A model generated the notes under the pieces. The model saw nothing but the letters and a program-made list of their open reading frames with translations, was not told where the DNA came from and searched no databases. 64,000 bases of DNA, from positions 1 through 64,000 of the forward strand of contig JAFQDE010000039.1 in NCBI GenBank assembly GCA_017416155.1, given 5' to 3'. Origin of the DNA: Tyzzerella sp. GTDB lineage: Bacteria > Bacillota > Clostridia > Lachnospirales > Lachnospiraceae. This document shows, piece by piece, positions 8,164 to 15,882 of the stretch. Made by a program: the position numbers and the translations under genes. Positions within the stretch are counted from its first letter, which is position 1. Each line of letters starts with the position of its first letter.

Positions 8164-10539
8164 ATGACAAAAAAGGTTGAAATTCTATCACCGGCAGGTT
8201 CATATGAAAGTTTAAAAGCAGCCATTGCAGCGGGCGCGGATGCAGTCTATATTGGCGGCTCTCGTTTTGGTGCAAGGGCATTTGCTGATAACCTGCAAGA
8301 GGATAAGTTGTTAGAAGCAATCGATTATGTTCACTTGCATGGCAGAAAAATATATTTGACCGTCAATACCTTGTTGAAAGAAAAGGAATTGCAGGAAGAA
8401 CTCTATGAATATCTGCTACCATATTACAGACAGGGACTGGATGCGGTTATCGTACAGGATATCGGCGTTCTTCAGTTTGTGAAGGAACATTTTCCAGATT
8501 TGCCGATTCACGCAAGTACACAGATGACGATTACGAATGTTCTCGGTGCAAAAATGTTAGAAGAACTTGGCGTGGAGCGAGTTGTAACTGCACGAGAATT
8601 GCAGTTGGATGAAATCGCTGAGATTAGTAGGCAGACGAATGTCGAGATTGAGAGTTTTGTCCATGGGGCACTCTGTTATTGTTATTCCGGACAATGTCTG
8701 TACAGTAGCCTTTTGGGCGGACGAAGTGGTAATCGTGGTCAGTGTGCACAGCCGTGTCGTTTACCATATAAAGTAGGTAACGACAAAGAAACACAGTATG
8801 TTATGAGCCTTAAGGATATGTGTGCACTTGAATACATTCCGGAACTTGTGGAAGCGGGTATCTATTCGTTTAAGATTGAAGGTCGCATGAAGAAACCGGA
8901 GTATGTGGCATTAGTGACAGCCATGTATCGAAAATATGTGGATTTATATTTAGATAAAGGGGAAAAAGGGTTCCGTGTTGAGCCAAAAGACCGTGAGATG
9001 TTAATGGACCTCTATAATCGTGGTGGTTCTCATGGCGGATATTATCATACAAAAAACGGAAGAGACATGTTGTCTCTTACAAGGCCGAATCACGCAGGTG
9101 TTGCTGCGCTACAGGTTCTTCGTAATAACGGAAAAAATACGTCTGTAAAGGCACTTGTGGATATTCACAAAGGAGATGTCATCGAATTTCCGAATGGAGA
9201 AGAGAATTATACATTTTCAAGAGATGTAAAAGCAGGACAAAATGTGAACATCATCACACACAAGAAGCAATTTTTCCAAAAGGACGCAATTTTAAATCGA
9301 ACAAGAAATGAACAGTTGATTACAGATATTCATGAAAATATCATTAGACGTGAAGTGAAAGAAATGATAAATGGGAAATTAATTCTTTCTTCGACAGATT
9401 TCGCTAAAATGTCAGTGTCGTATGGTGATATCATCGTGGAAGTGACAGGTGATGTTGCACAAGAAGCAATCAATCAACCAATGGATGTGGTACGAATTGA
9501 GAAACAGATGCGAAAGACTGGAAACACACCATTTAAGTTTGAAACTTTAGACATCAAATTGTGTGGTAATCTGTTTATACCAATGCAAAGTCTAAACGAA
9601 CTTCGGAGAAAAGCCTTAGAGGAATTGGAAAGAAGAATTGTTCAGCTATACAGAAGGGATGGAGGAATCGAACCCTCATCAAAATCACAAAAAGAAGATT
9701 CCAAAATCGAAAAGAAATGTTTACTTCATGTTTATGTGGAAAATCATGAGCAATTCAAAGAAGCGTTGGAACATTCTTGTATTCATCGAATTTACTTGGA
9801 CTGTAACGCCATAAATTATGTTTGGAAAAATGATTGTTTCCATGATTTCATTGAAAAAGCACATCAAATGAATAAAGAAATTTATTTTGCCATGCCTCAT
9901 ATTTTCAGAAAAGAAACAGTTCGAAAATATGAAGAGAATTACAAACACATTTTTGAAGCAAACTGGGATGGAGTGCTTATTAGAAATTATGAGAGTTTTG
10001 AATTCTTGAGAGAACACGGATTCAGGAAAAATATTGTGACAGATTATAATCTCTATCAGTTTAACCAATATGCGAAAGGATTTTGGCTGAAGAATGCTGT
10101 GGAAACCACAACAGCTCCGTTAGAGCTCAATTACAGGGAATTACAGGATGTTGGAGTCGAGAATAGTGAACTGATTATATATGGACATCTGCCTATGATG
10201 GTTTCTGCGCAATGTATTCGTAAAACAACGGAAGGGTGTAAGAAGGAAAAAGGCTTACTTACATTCAAAGACCGTTATCAGAAGACATTTTTTGTTAAGA
10301 ATCATTGTGATTACTGTTACAATATGATATATAATACGGCACCGCTTGTTTTGACGGACCAAAAGTCAGAGATAGAGAGTTTGAATCCAAAATCATTGCG
10401 GCTTCATTTTACAATAGAAAATAGAAAAACAATGAAAGATATCTTGCGTTTGTATGAAGATGTATTTGTGAAGGGTGCTCATTTTAATGAACCGAATTTT
10501 GAATTTACAAGAGGACATTTCAAACGCGGTATTAAGTAG
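8164..10539 (+). CDS. U32 family peptidase-like protein (RlhA/TrhP-type RNA hydroxylation family)
   Basis: A long (791-residue) U32 protein. The N-terminal TIM-barrel-like region begins 'VEILSPAGSYESLKAAIAAGADAVYIGG'. The family signature is 'SFVHGALCYCYSGQCLYSS...GNRGQCAQPCR', whose cysteines probably hold an iron-sulfur cluster. A DUF3656-like middle and a second degenerate U32 lobe follow. Relatives hydroxylate tRNA or 23S rRNA bases using prephenate-derived chemistry rather than degrading protein; which RNA is modified here is unknown. I chose ATG 8164 (GGAG 8154-8157); ATG 8152 is an alternative. Confidence 0.87.
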   Translation: MTKKVEILSPAGSYESLKAAIAAGADAVYIGGSRFGARAFADNLQEDKLLEAIDYVHLHGRKIYLTVNTLLKEKELQEELYEYLLPYYRQGLDAVIVQDIGVLQFVKEHFPDLPIHASTQMTITNVLGAKMLEELGVERVVTARELQLDEIAEISRQTNVEIESFVHGALCYCYSGQCLYSSLLGGRSGNRGQCAQPCRLPYKVGNDKETQYVMSLKDMCALEYIPELVEAGIYSFKIEGRMKKPEYVALVTAMYRKYVDLYLDKGEKGFRVEPKDREMLMDLYNRGGSHGGYYHTKNGRDMLSLTRPNHAGVAALQVLRNNGKNTSVKALVDIHKGDVIEFPNGEENYTFSRDVKAGQNVNIITHKKQFFQKDAILNRTRNEQLITDIHENIIRREVKEMINGKLILSSTDFAKMSVSYGDIIVEVTGDVAQEAINQPMDVVRIEKQMRKTGNTPFKFETLDIKLCGNLFIPMQSLNELRRKALEELERRIVQLYRRDGGIEPSSKSQKEDSKIEKKCLLHVYVENHEQFKEALEHSCIHRIYLDCNAINYVWKNDCFHDFIEKAHQMNKEIYFAMPHIFRKETVRKYEENYKHIFEANWDGVLIRNYESFEFLREHGFRKNIVTDYNLYQFNQYAKGFWLKNAVETTTAPLELNYRELQDVGVENSELIIYGHLPMMVSAQCIRKTTEGCKKEKGLLTFKDRYQKTFFVKNHCDYCYNMIYNTAPLVLTDQKSEIESLNPKSLRLHFTIENRKTMKDILRLYEDVFVKGAHFNEPNFEFTRGHFKRGIK

Positions 10540-10547
10540 GTGAAAAT

Positions 10548-12014
10548 TTGGCTAATATTATAGTAGGGGTTGCAAAATACATGATGATCCTGCTGATTGC
10601 ATTATACACGTATCATTGCTTTGCTGTCTTTGCCTATGCAGATGACAATATGAAGAAACGAGTATTGCATAATCAGAGAGTTCTAATGTTTATGATTCAT
10701 TTCATGGCATTTGCGGGTATGTATTTTAAGACTGACGAAAACAAAATTTTAATATTTTATTTTGCACAAGTAATCATGCTAGGGTTAATCATGTGGTTAT
10801 ACGAAAAGTTTTATCCAAAGGTTTCAAGACTCATTGTTAACAATATGTGTATGCTTCTTAGCATTGGATTTATTATGATTACAAGATTGTCATACAATAA
10901 GGCTGTGAAGCAATGTATCATTGTTGCAGGTGCTATGTTACTTAGCTATCTTGTACCGATTGTAATTCAAAAAACAAGGCGTTTATCAGAACTGAAGACC
11001 TTGTATGCATTGATTGGTATTGTTGCACTGAGTGCGGTTGTTGTAGTTGGACAGGTTTCAGGTGGTGCAAAACTTGGATTTGAAATTGCCGGATTTGGTA
11101 TTCAACCATCAGAGTTTGTGAAGATTTTGTTCGTCTTCTATGTGGCATCCAGTTTTAGGAAGAGTTCTTCGTTCAAGGACGTTGTATGGACAACGCTTGT
11201 TGCAGGCTTTCATGTGTTGATTTTGGTGATATCAAAAGACTTGGGAGCTGCGTTGATTATTTTTGTTGTATATTTAGTAATGCTTTATGTTGCAACAAAG
11301 CAACCATTATACACAATTGTCGGTATGATAGCGGGAAGTGTTGCAGCCGTGGCAGCCTATCATCTGTTTAACCATGTAAGAGTACGTGTTCTTGTTTGGC
11401 AGGATCCTTTTGCTGTATATGACAGGGGTGGGTATCAGGTTGCACAGTCTCTCTTTGCAATTGGCACTGGCAGTTGGTTTGGAACAGGGCTTTTTCAAGG
11501 AAAAGCAAATGCGATTCCAGTGGCAGATGAGGATTTTATTTTTTCCGCAATTTCTGAAGAGATGGGGCTTATTTTTGCACTTTGTTTAGTTTTGATTTGT
11601 GTGAGTTGCTATATTATGTTTTTGAATATTGCAATGCAACTTCGCAATCGCTTTTATAAATATATTGCACTTGGACTTGGAACCAGTTACATTTTTCAAG
11701 CATTTTTAAATATCGGAGGTGTAACGAAGTTCATTCCATCTACTGGTGTAACATTACCACTAGTCAGCTATGGTGGAAGTTCTGTTATGAGTACGTTGGT
11801 TATGTTTGCAATCATTCAAGGATTGTATATTTTGAAAGAAGAAGAGGAAGAAGATATTGAAAGGAAGAGAAGACAGAAGGAAGCGAGGGAGCTCAAAGAA
11901 CGACGAGATAGACATTATATCGCTCAATCTGGAAGACGAGACCCGAGTTCGAAGAAGCAAACCCGCAACACAAGGCCGCAAAGCGCCGAAGGAAACCAAC
12001 AAAGAACTCGTTAG
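10548..12014 (+). CDS. FtsW/RodA/SpoVE-family peptidoglycan glycosyltransferase
   Basis: This 488-residue polytopic protein has about ten membrane helices. Family (SEDS) motifs seen are 'GFGIQPSEFVKILFVFY', 'SKDLGAALIIF', 'GYQVAQSLFAIGTGSWFGTGL', 'DEDFIFSAISEEMGLIF' and 'STGVTLPLVSYGGSSV'. SEDS proteins polymerise lipid II together with a class B PBP, and the partner PBP gene follows at once. It starts at TTG 10548, after AGGTG. The cytoplasmic C-terminal tail (about residues 430-488) is extremely charged and its DNA is shared, out of frame, with the start of the PBP gene. Whether it is the FtsW, RodA or SpoVE type cannot be decided by eye. Confidence 0.92.
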   Translation: MANIIVGVAKYMMILLIALYTYHCFAVFAYADDNMKKRVLHNQRVLMFMIHFMAFAGMYFKTDENKILIFYFAQVIMLGLIMWLYEKFYPKVSRLIVNNMCMLLSIGFIMITRLSYNKAVKQCIIVAGAMLLSYLVPIVIQKTRRLSELKTLYALIGIVALSAVVVVGQVSGGAKLGFEIAGFGIQPSEFVKILFVFYVASSFRKSSSFKDVVWTTLVAGFHVLILVISKDLGAALIIFVVYLVMLYVATKQPLYTIVGMIAGSVAAVAAYHLFNHVRVRVLVWQDPFAVYDRGGYQVAQSLFAIGTGSWFGTGLFQGKANAIPVADEDFIFSAISEEMGLIFALCLVLICVSCYIMFLNIAMQLRNRFYKYIALGLGTSYIFQAFLNIGGVTKFIPSTGVTLPLVSYGGSSVMSTLVMFAIIQGLYILKEEEEEDIERKRRQKEARELKERRDRHYIAQSGRRDPSSKKQTRNTRPQSAEGNQQRTR

Positions 12015-13386
12015 AGTCACCTATTTTTTTGTTGGAATCTTTCTTGCTATGATGGGATATATCGTGTACTTCAATGTAATTCGTAGCAAGGATATCATTA
12101 ACAGTTCCTATAATGTTCGTTTGGATTCTATGGCGGATCGCGTGGTTCGAGGAAAGATTTTGGACAAAGACGGTAATGTATTAGCGGAGACTGTGGTAGA
12201 TGAAGACGGTAATGAACAACGTGTATATCCTTATGCTGAATTATATGCGCATGTAGTGGGCTATGATTCGAAAGGAAAGTCTGGATTAGAATCTATAGAG
12301 AATTTTAACCTTCTTACATCAAATGCTTTTTTTGTTGAAAAGATTGTTAAGGAATTTCAAGAAAAAAAGAATATTGGAGACAATGTAGTTACAACTTTGG
12401 ATACGAGATTACAACAGACCGCTTATGACGCGCTGGGTAATTATAAAGGAGCTGTCATTGTTATGGAAGTTAGCACCGGAAAAATCTTATCTATGGTTTC
12501 AAAACCGGATTTTAATCCAAACACCATTGGAAAGGATTGGGCGAGCATTACGACGGGCGAAGAGAGTGTTCTGTTAAATCGTGTCACCCAAGGTGCTTAT
12601 GCACCGGGGTCGGTTTTCAAGCTAGTGACAACACTTGCATATATGCGAGAAAACAATGCGTATGCCAATTACAGTTATACGTGCGAAAGTGAAATTGTGC
12701 ACGAGGGTACTACGATTCACTGCGCAAAGAACCGCAAACACGGTGAAGAAGATTTGCAGACTTCGTTAGCAAAATCATGTAACACGTCATTCAGTAATAT
12801 TGGATTGTCGCTGAATATATCAAAATTTCAAAACACGGCTAAGGATTTGTTATTTAATTCAAAATTGCCGGGGGCATTGCCATATTCCCAGAGTAAGTTT
12901 CAACTTACAAAAGATGCTTCAGATGCTGAGATTATGATGACTGCTATCGGACAAGGTAAGACACAAATGAGTCCATATCATATGGTACTTATTACATCTG
13001 CCATTGCAAATGGTGGAATTTTGATGGAACCATATTTGGTGAGCCATATTGAAAATTATACCGGGAATGTCATTGAAAAGAACATGCCTCATAAGTACGC
13101 ACAGTTAATGACATCGGAGGAGGCAGCACAGTTAAAAGAATACATGAAGGCTGTTGTGACTTCCGGTACAGCTACTGCATTGAATGGTCAAAGTTACAGT
13201 ATTGCAGGAAAAACAGGAACAGCAGAGTATAGTAGTGACAAAGAAAAGGCACATTCTTGGTTCGCAGGCTTTACGAATGTTGAAAATCCGGATTTGGCAA
13301 TTTGTGTTGTAGTGGAAAGTGCGGATAATTCGGGAATGAGTGCAGTTGCAGTCACAAAAAAAATTCTGAATTCTTATTACAATTAA
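11857..13386 (+). CDS. Class B penicillin-binding protein (transpeptidase), partner of the SEDS protein
   Basis: About 509 residues from TTG 11857, with a charged cytoplasmic N-terminus, one membrane helix (about 53-74), a dimerisation region and the transpeptidase domain. Catalytic motifs are SVFK at 252-255, SCN at 307-309 and KTG at 452-454. It cross-links peptidoglycan strands made by the SEDS polymerase encoded upstream. The start is unusual: no ATG, GTG or TTG other than those overlapping the upstream gene precedes the membrane helix, which implies a 158-nt overlap. GAGGAAG about ten bases upstream could serve as ribosome binding site. The exact start is the only uncertain part. Confidence 0.9.
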   Translation: MKGREDRRKRGSSKNDEIDIISLNLEDETRVRRSKPATQGRKAPKETNKELVRVTYFFVGIFLAMMGYIVYFNVIRSKDIINSSYNVRLDSMADRVVRGKILDKDGNVLAETVVDEDGNEQRVYPYAELYAHVVGYDSKGKSGLESIENFNLLTSNAFFVEKIVKEFQEKKNIGDNVVTTLDTRLQQTAYDALGNYKGAVIVMEVSTGKILSMVSKPDFNPNTIGKDWASITTGEESVLLNRVTQGAYAPGSVFKLVTTLAYMRENNAYANYSYTCESEIVHEGTTIHCAKNRKHGEEDLQTSLAKSCNTSFSNIGLSLNISKFQNTAKDLLFNSKLPGALPYSQSKFQLTKDASDAEIMMTAIGQGKTQMSPYHMVLITSAIANGGILMEPYLVSHIENYTGNVIEKNMPHKYAQLMTSEEAAQLKEYMKAVVTSGTATALNGQSYSIAGKTGTAEYSSDKEKAHSWFAGFTNVENPDLAICVVVESADNSGMSAVAVTKKILNSYYN

Positions 13387-13401
13387 ATTTGGAGAAAACC
13401 T

Positions 13402-13740
13402 ATGAATTATTATCATGCGCTCTATATGAGTGAAGAACTGATTTTAAAAAAAGCAGAGATCATAGAAAAAATTGAGAAAGATAAATGGCAGATGGAAAAA
13501 TATCTGATTGTTCTTGCCAAAAATGAGAATAATCATTTGGAATATTTTCATTCAGTTCTTCTGCTTCAAAAATCTATTTCCAAGGATGATTTATTTGTTG
13601 TCGGAATTGCAAATGGGGAAATAGGTGCAATGGAACTTGTTGAAAAAATTACGCAGGAAGTGTATGATGAAACAAAAGGCACAGATATCAGAAAATATAT
13701 CTTGCAAAAACAAAAAGAGTTTGAAGAAGGAAATGTATAG
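13402..13740 (+). CDS. Conserved hypothetical protein, 112 aa
   Basis: A soluble, acidic/lysine-rich protein with no signal peptide. The first half reads as two helices around 'ILKKAEIIEKIEKDKWQMEKYLIVLAKNE'-like sequence, followed by a beta segment 'DLFVVGIANGEIGAMELVEKI'. I do not recognise a family. GGAG lies seven bases before ATG 13402. It sits between the PBP gene and ytfI/gerW and is spaced 5 bp from the latter, so it probably belongs to the same transcript. Confidence 0.7.
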   Translation: MNYYHALYMSEELILKKAEIIEKIEKDKWQMEKYLIVLAKNENNHLEYFHSVLLLQKSISKDDLFVVGIANGEIGAMELVEKITQEVYDETKGTDIRKYILQKQKEFEEGNV

Positions 13741-13745
13741 GTGTA

Positions 13746-14471
13746 ATGATGCTACATATACTATTTTTGATTTTGAAAATAATAGGTATGATATTGCTTG
13801 TAATATTAGGAATGCTAATATTGGTTCTTTGCACTGTTTTTTTAATACCTGCGAACTATCTGATTCAGGCGGAGACAGAAGATGGTATCAAAGCACTATC
13901 ATTTGAAGCAAAAGCACATTGGTTTTTACATCTGTTTACAGCTTATTATAGATACAAAGATAACCAGTCAGATTGGCAGGTGCGGATTGGATGGAAGACG
14001 TTAAATCACAAAGACCATGCGTTATCTACCCGCTCTGAAAAGAAAGATAAAATAAAGAAGATAAAATGTACAAATTTAAAAATATGTGATAAAATAAAGG
14101 CGTTCTGGGAAACAAAGGAAAAAGTAACGTCATTTCTCACGGATGATATTCATGTGGAAGCATTTCAAATTGTTAAAAGAGAGATAGGAATACTTGCAAG
14201 ACATATGCGTCCACGTAGAATCAGAGGATTTGTTAGATTTGGATTCGAGGATCCATATCGAACCGGACAGGTACTTGCAGGACTAAGTATTCTATATCCG
14301 TTTTACGGAGAGCATGTTGAGATATATCCGGATTTCGCACAGAAGATACTAGTAGGTGACTTATATGTGAAAGGACATATACGAATGGTCCATCTTGCGA
14401 CACTTTTGAGGCGTCTTTTCTTTAATCGATATGTCAGAAAAACATATATGGATTATAAAAAAATAAAATAA
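13746..14471 (+). CDS. DUF2953 family membrane-associated protein (YtfI-like)
   Basis: The 241-residue protein has an N-terminal hydrophobic helix (about 3-38) followed by a soluble domain with the family's 'FGFEDPYRTGQVLAGLSILYP' block and a basic end. YtfI is the partner gene of ytfJ (gerW) in Bacillus, and the same pairing is kept here, 15 bp apart. The molecular role is unknown, but the context points to sporulation or germination. Two adjacent ATG codons (13746, 13749) are possible starts after AGGTG. Confidence 0.82.
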   Translation: MMLHILFLILKIIGMILLVILGMLILVLCTVFLIPANYLIQAETEDGIKALSFEAKAHWFLHLFTAYYRYKDNQSDWQVRIGWKTLNHKDHALSTRSEKKDKIKKIKCTNLKICDKIKAFWETKEKVTSFLTDDIHVEAFQIVKREIGILARHMRPRRIRGFVRFGFEDPYRTGQVLAGLSILYPFYGEHVEIYPDFAQKILVGDLYVKGHIRMVHLATLLRRLFFNRYVRKTYMDYKKIK

Positions 14472-14486
14472 AGGAGTAAATTTAAA

Positions 14487-14879
14487 ATGGCAGAGAACAA
14501 ATTCAATTCGACAGTGGCAGCATTATTTACAGGAATGGATAGTGTGGTTTCATCAAAGACAGTTGTGGGGGATGCAATTCACATTGGAGAAACGATTATT
14601 CTACCACTTGTAGATGTGTCATTTGCGGTTGGCGCAGGTGCATATAATGAAGAGAAGAAAGAAAAGGGTGCAGGCGGTCTTGGCGGAAAGATTTCTCCAA
14701 GTGCTGTTCTTGTGCTTCAAAATGGAAAGACCAGACTTGTCAATATTAAGAATCAGGATACCATTACAAAACTTCTTGATTTGATTCCGGATGTGATGGA
14801 TCGTATTTCTGATAAAAAAGATGGAAAAGTTACAGAAAAAGATATTGATGAAATGTTAAATGAAATTGACGGGAAATAA
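14487..14879 (+). CDS. gerW: GerW/YtfJ family sporulation protein
   Basis: 130 residues with the family core 'VVGDAIHIGETIILPLVDVSFAVGAG', the glycine stretch 'GAGGLGGKISPSAVLVL' and a C-terminal helical tail. In Bacillus subtilis the protein is made in the forespore and is needed for normal germination with some nutrients. AAAGGAG (14470-14476) lies upstream. The pair ytfI-gerW is conserved in endospore formers and supports a sporulating host. Confidence 0.9.
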   Translation: MAENKFNSTVAALFTGMDSVVSSKTVVGDAIHIGETIILPLVDVSFAVGAGAYNEEKKEKGAGGLGGKISPSAVLVLQNGKTRLVNIKNQDTITKLLDLIPDVMDRISDKKDGKVTEKDIDEMLNEIDGK

Positions 14880-14929
14880 GGTCAGGCTATCTGCATATAG
14901 TATAGTAAAAGATTATATTGGAGTCAGGC

Positions 14930-15067
14930 ATGAAACGAGTTTGTGGTTTTGCATTGTTTTTTCTTGCATTGGGGATTATCTTTAGCATGATACTTCCGAA
15001 AACATTTATAGAAGTGCTGATTGCAATAATATGTCTGATTCTAGGATATAATTTATTTTGCTGTTAA
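14930..15067 (+). CDS. Small hydrophobic protein, 45 aa
   Basis: ATG 14930 follows GGAG (14920-14923) and the frame ends at TAA 15065-15067. The protein starts MKRVCGFALFFLALG and ends in Cys-Cys. It has two hydrophobic helices separated by 'LPKTF', so it is probably a small membrane protein. Its position just after gerW and just before a strong terminator suggests co-expression with sporulation genes. Similar tiny CC-ending membrane proteins occur in other clostridia as far as I recall, but no function is known to me. Confidence 0.65.
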   Translation: MKRVCGFALFFLALGIIFSMILPKTFIEVLIAIICLILGYNLFCC

Positions 15068-15077
15068 TTAGGAAATA

Positions 15078-15110
15078 AAAAAACGAGATGTCTCCACACA
15101 TCTCGTTTTT
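15078..15110. terminator. Bidirectional intrinsic terminator
   Basis: ACGAGATGT (15083-15091) pairs with ACATCTCGT (15098-15106). It is flanked by an A-run on the left and a T-run on the right, so it can end both the + strand gerW transcript and the minus strand rpmB transcript. Confidence 0.9.
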
Positions 15111-15128
15111 AATATGTTCTGTAATCCA

Positions 15129-15314
15129 TTAAGCACGTTCCACTTTGCCTGATTTTAAGCAAGAAGTACATACATACATTTTTTTAGAACCACCCTCTGT
15201 TTTAACTCTTACAGATTTTACGTTTGATTTCCACATTTTTGGTGTTTTTCTATTAGAGTGACTTACGTTGTTACCAAAATGAGCACCCTTTTCACAAATA
15301 GCACATTTAGCCAT
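15129..15314 (-). CDS. rpmB: 50S ribosomal protein L28
   Basis: 61 residues starting MAKCAICEKGAHFGNNVSH, with 'KMYVCTSCLKSGKVERA' at the end. Two CxxC pairs (Cys4/Cys7 and Cys49/Cys52) mark the zinc-binding form of L28. GGAGGTG lies six bases upstream of the ATG on the minus strand, so the true start is 15314 although the frame stays open further upstream. It is a monocistronic gene with its own promoter, transcribed opposite to its neighbours. Confidence 0.97.
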   Translation of the reverse strand: MAKCAICEKGAHFGNNVSHSNRKTPKMWKSNVKSVRVKTEGGSKKMYVCTSCLKSGKVERA

Positions 15315-15364
15315 GGTTGCACCTCCTAACGATATTAATGTCTTATCAGACTCACAACAAAGGT

Positions 15365-15393
15365 ATTTTAACAGATAAAACCAAATAATGCAA
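15365..15393 (-). promoter_or_regulatory. Predicted sigma-A promoter for rpmB
   Basis: On the minus strand TTGCAT (15393-15388), a 17-bp spacer and TAAAAT (15370-15365) lie about 50 bp ahead of the L28 start. Confidence 0.6.
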
Positions 15394-15420
15394 GTACAAT
15401 TTTTATAAAAAATATTATTG

Positions 15421-15449
15421 TTGTAAAAAGGTAAAAAATAGAGTATAAT
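15421..15449 (+). promoter_or_regulatory. Predicted sigma-A promoter for the asp23-DAK2 operon
   Basis: TTGTAA (15421-15426), a 17-bp spacer and a consensus TATAAT (15444-15449) precede ATG 15510. Confidence 0.7.
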
Positions 15450-15509
15450 ACATACGTTAAGTATGCGCAAATGAATACTAATCCATTATAAAGAATTGGA
15501 GGAAACGAT

Positions 15510-15869
15510 ATGAAAGGTAGCATGACAACGGATTTGGGTATCATTACTATTGAACCTGATGTAGTTGCAAAATATGCAGGGACTGTCGCAGTGGAATGTT
15601 TTGGCATTGTCGGTATGGCAGCTGTAAGCATGAAAGATGGTCTTGTAAAATTACTGAAGAAAGAAAGTTTGACACATGGAATTCAAGTTGAAATTTCAGA
15701 CGATAATAAACTTAAAATCAATTTTCATGTAATTGTGGCTTATGGTGTTAGCATTTCAACTGTATGTGAGAACCTTGTAGGCAATGTAAAATATAGAGTA
15801 GAAGAATTCACCGGTATGGAAGTGGATAAGATCAACATTTACGTTGAAGGCGTAAGAGTGATTGATTAA
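15510..15869 (+). CDS. Asp23/Gls24 family envelope stress protein (YloU-like)
   Basis: 119 residues spanning the whole DUF322 domain: 'GIITIEPDVVAKYAGTVAVECFGIVGMA', then 'LKINFHVIVAYGVSISTVCENLVGNVKYRVEEFTGMEV'. Members are small cytoplasmic or membrane-associated proteins tied to envelope stress. In Firmicutes this one precedes a DAK2-domain fatty acid kinase, as here, in the order rpmB / yloU / yloV / recG. GGAGGA lies upstream of the ATG. Confidence 0.9.
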   Translation: MKGSMTTDLGIITIEPDVVAKYAGTVAVECFGIVGMAAVSMKDGLVKLLKKESLTHGIQVEISDDNKLKINFHVIVAYGVSISTVCENLVGNVKYRVEEFTGMEVDKINIYVEGVRVID

Positions 15870-15882
15870 GGAGGAAATTATT

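Noticed and set aside
15315-15470. Longer L28 protein using an upstream ATG at 15470.
   Set aside because: The canonical MAKCAIC start has a perfect GGAGGTG; the extension crosses the rpmB promoter region.
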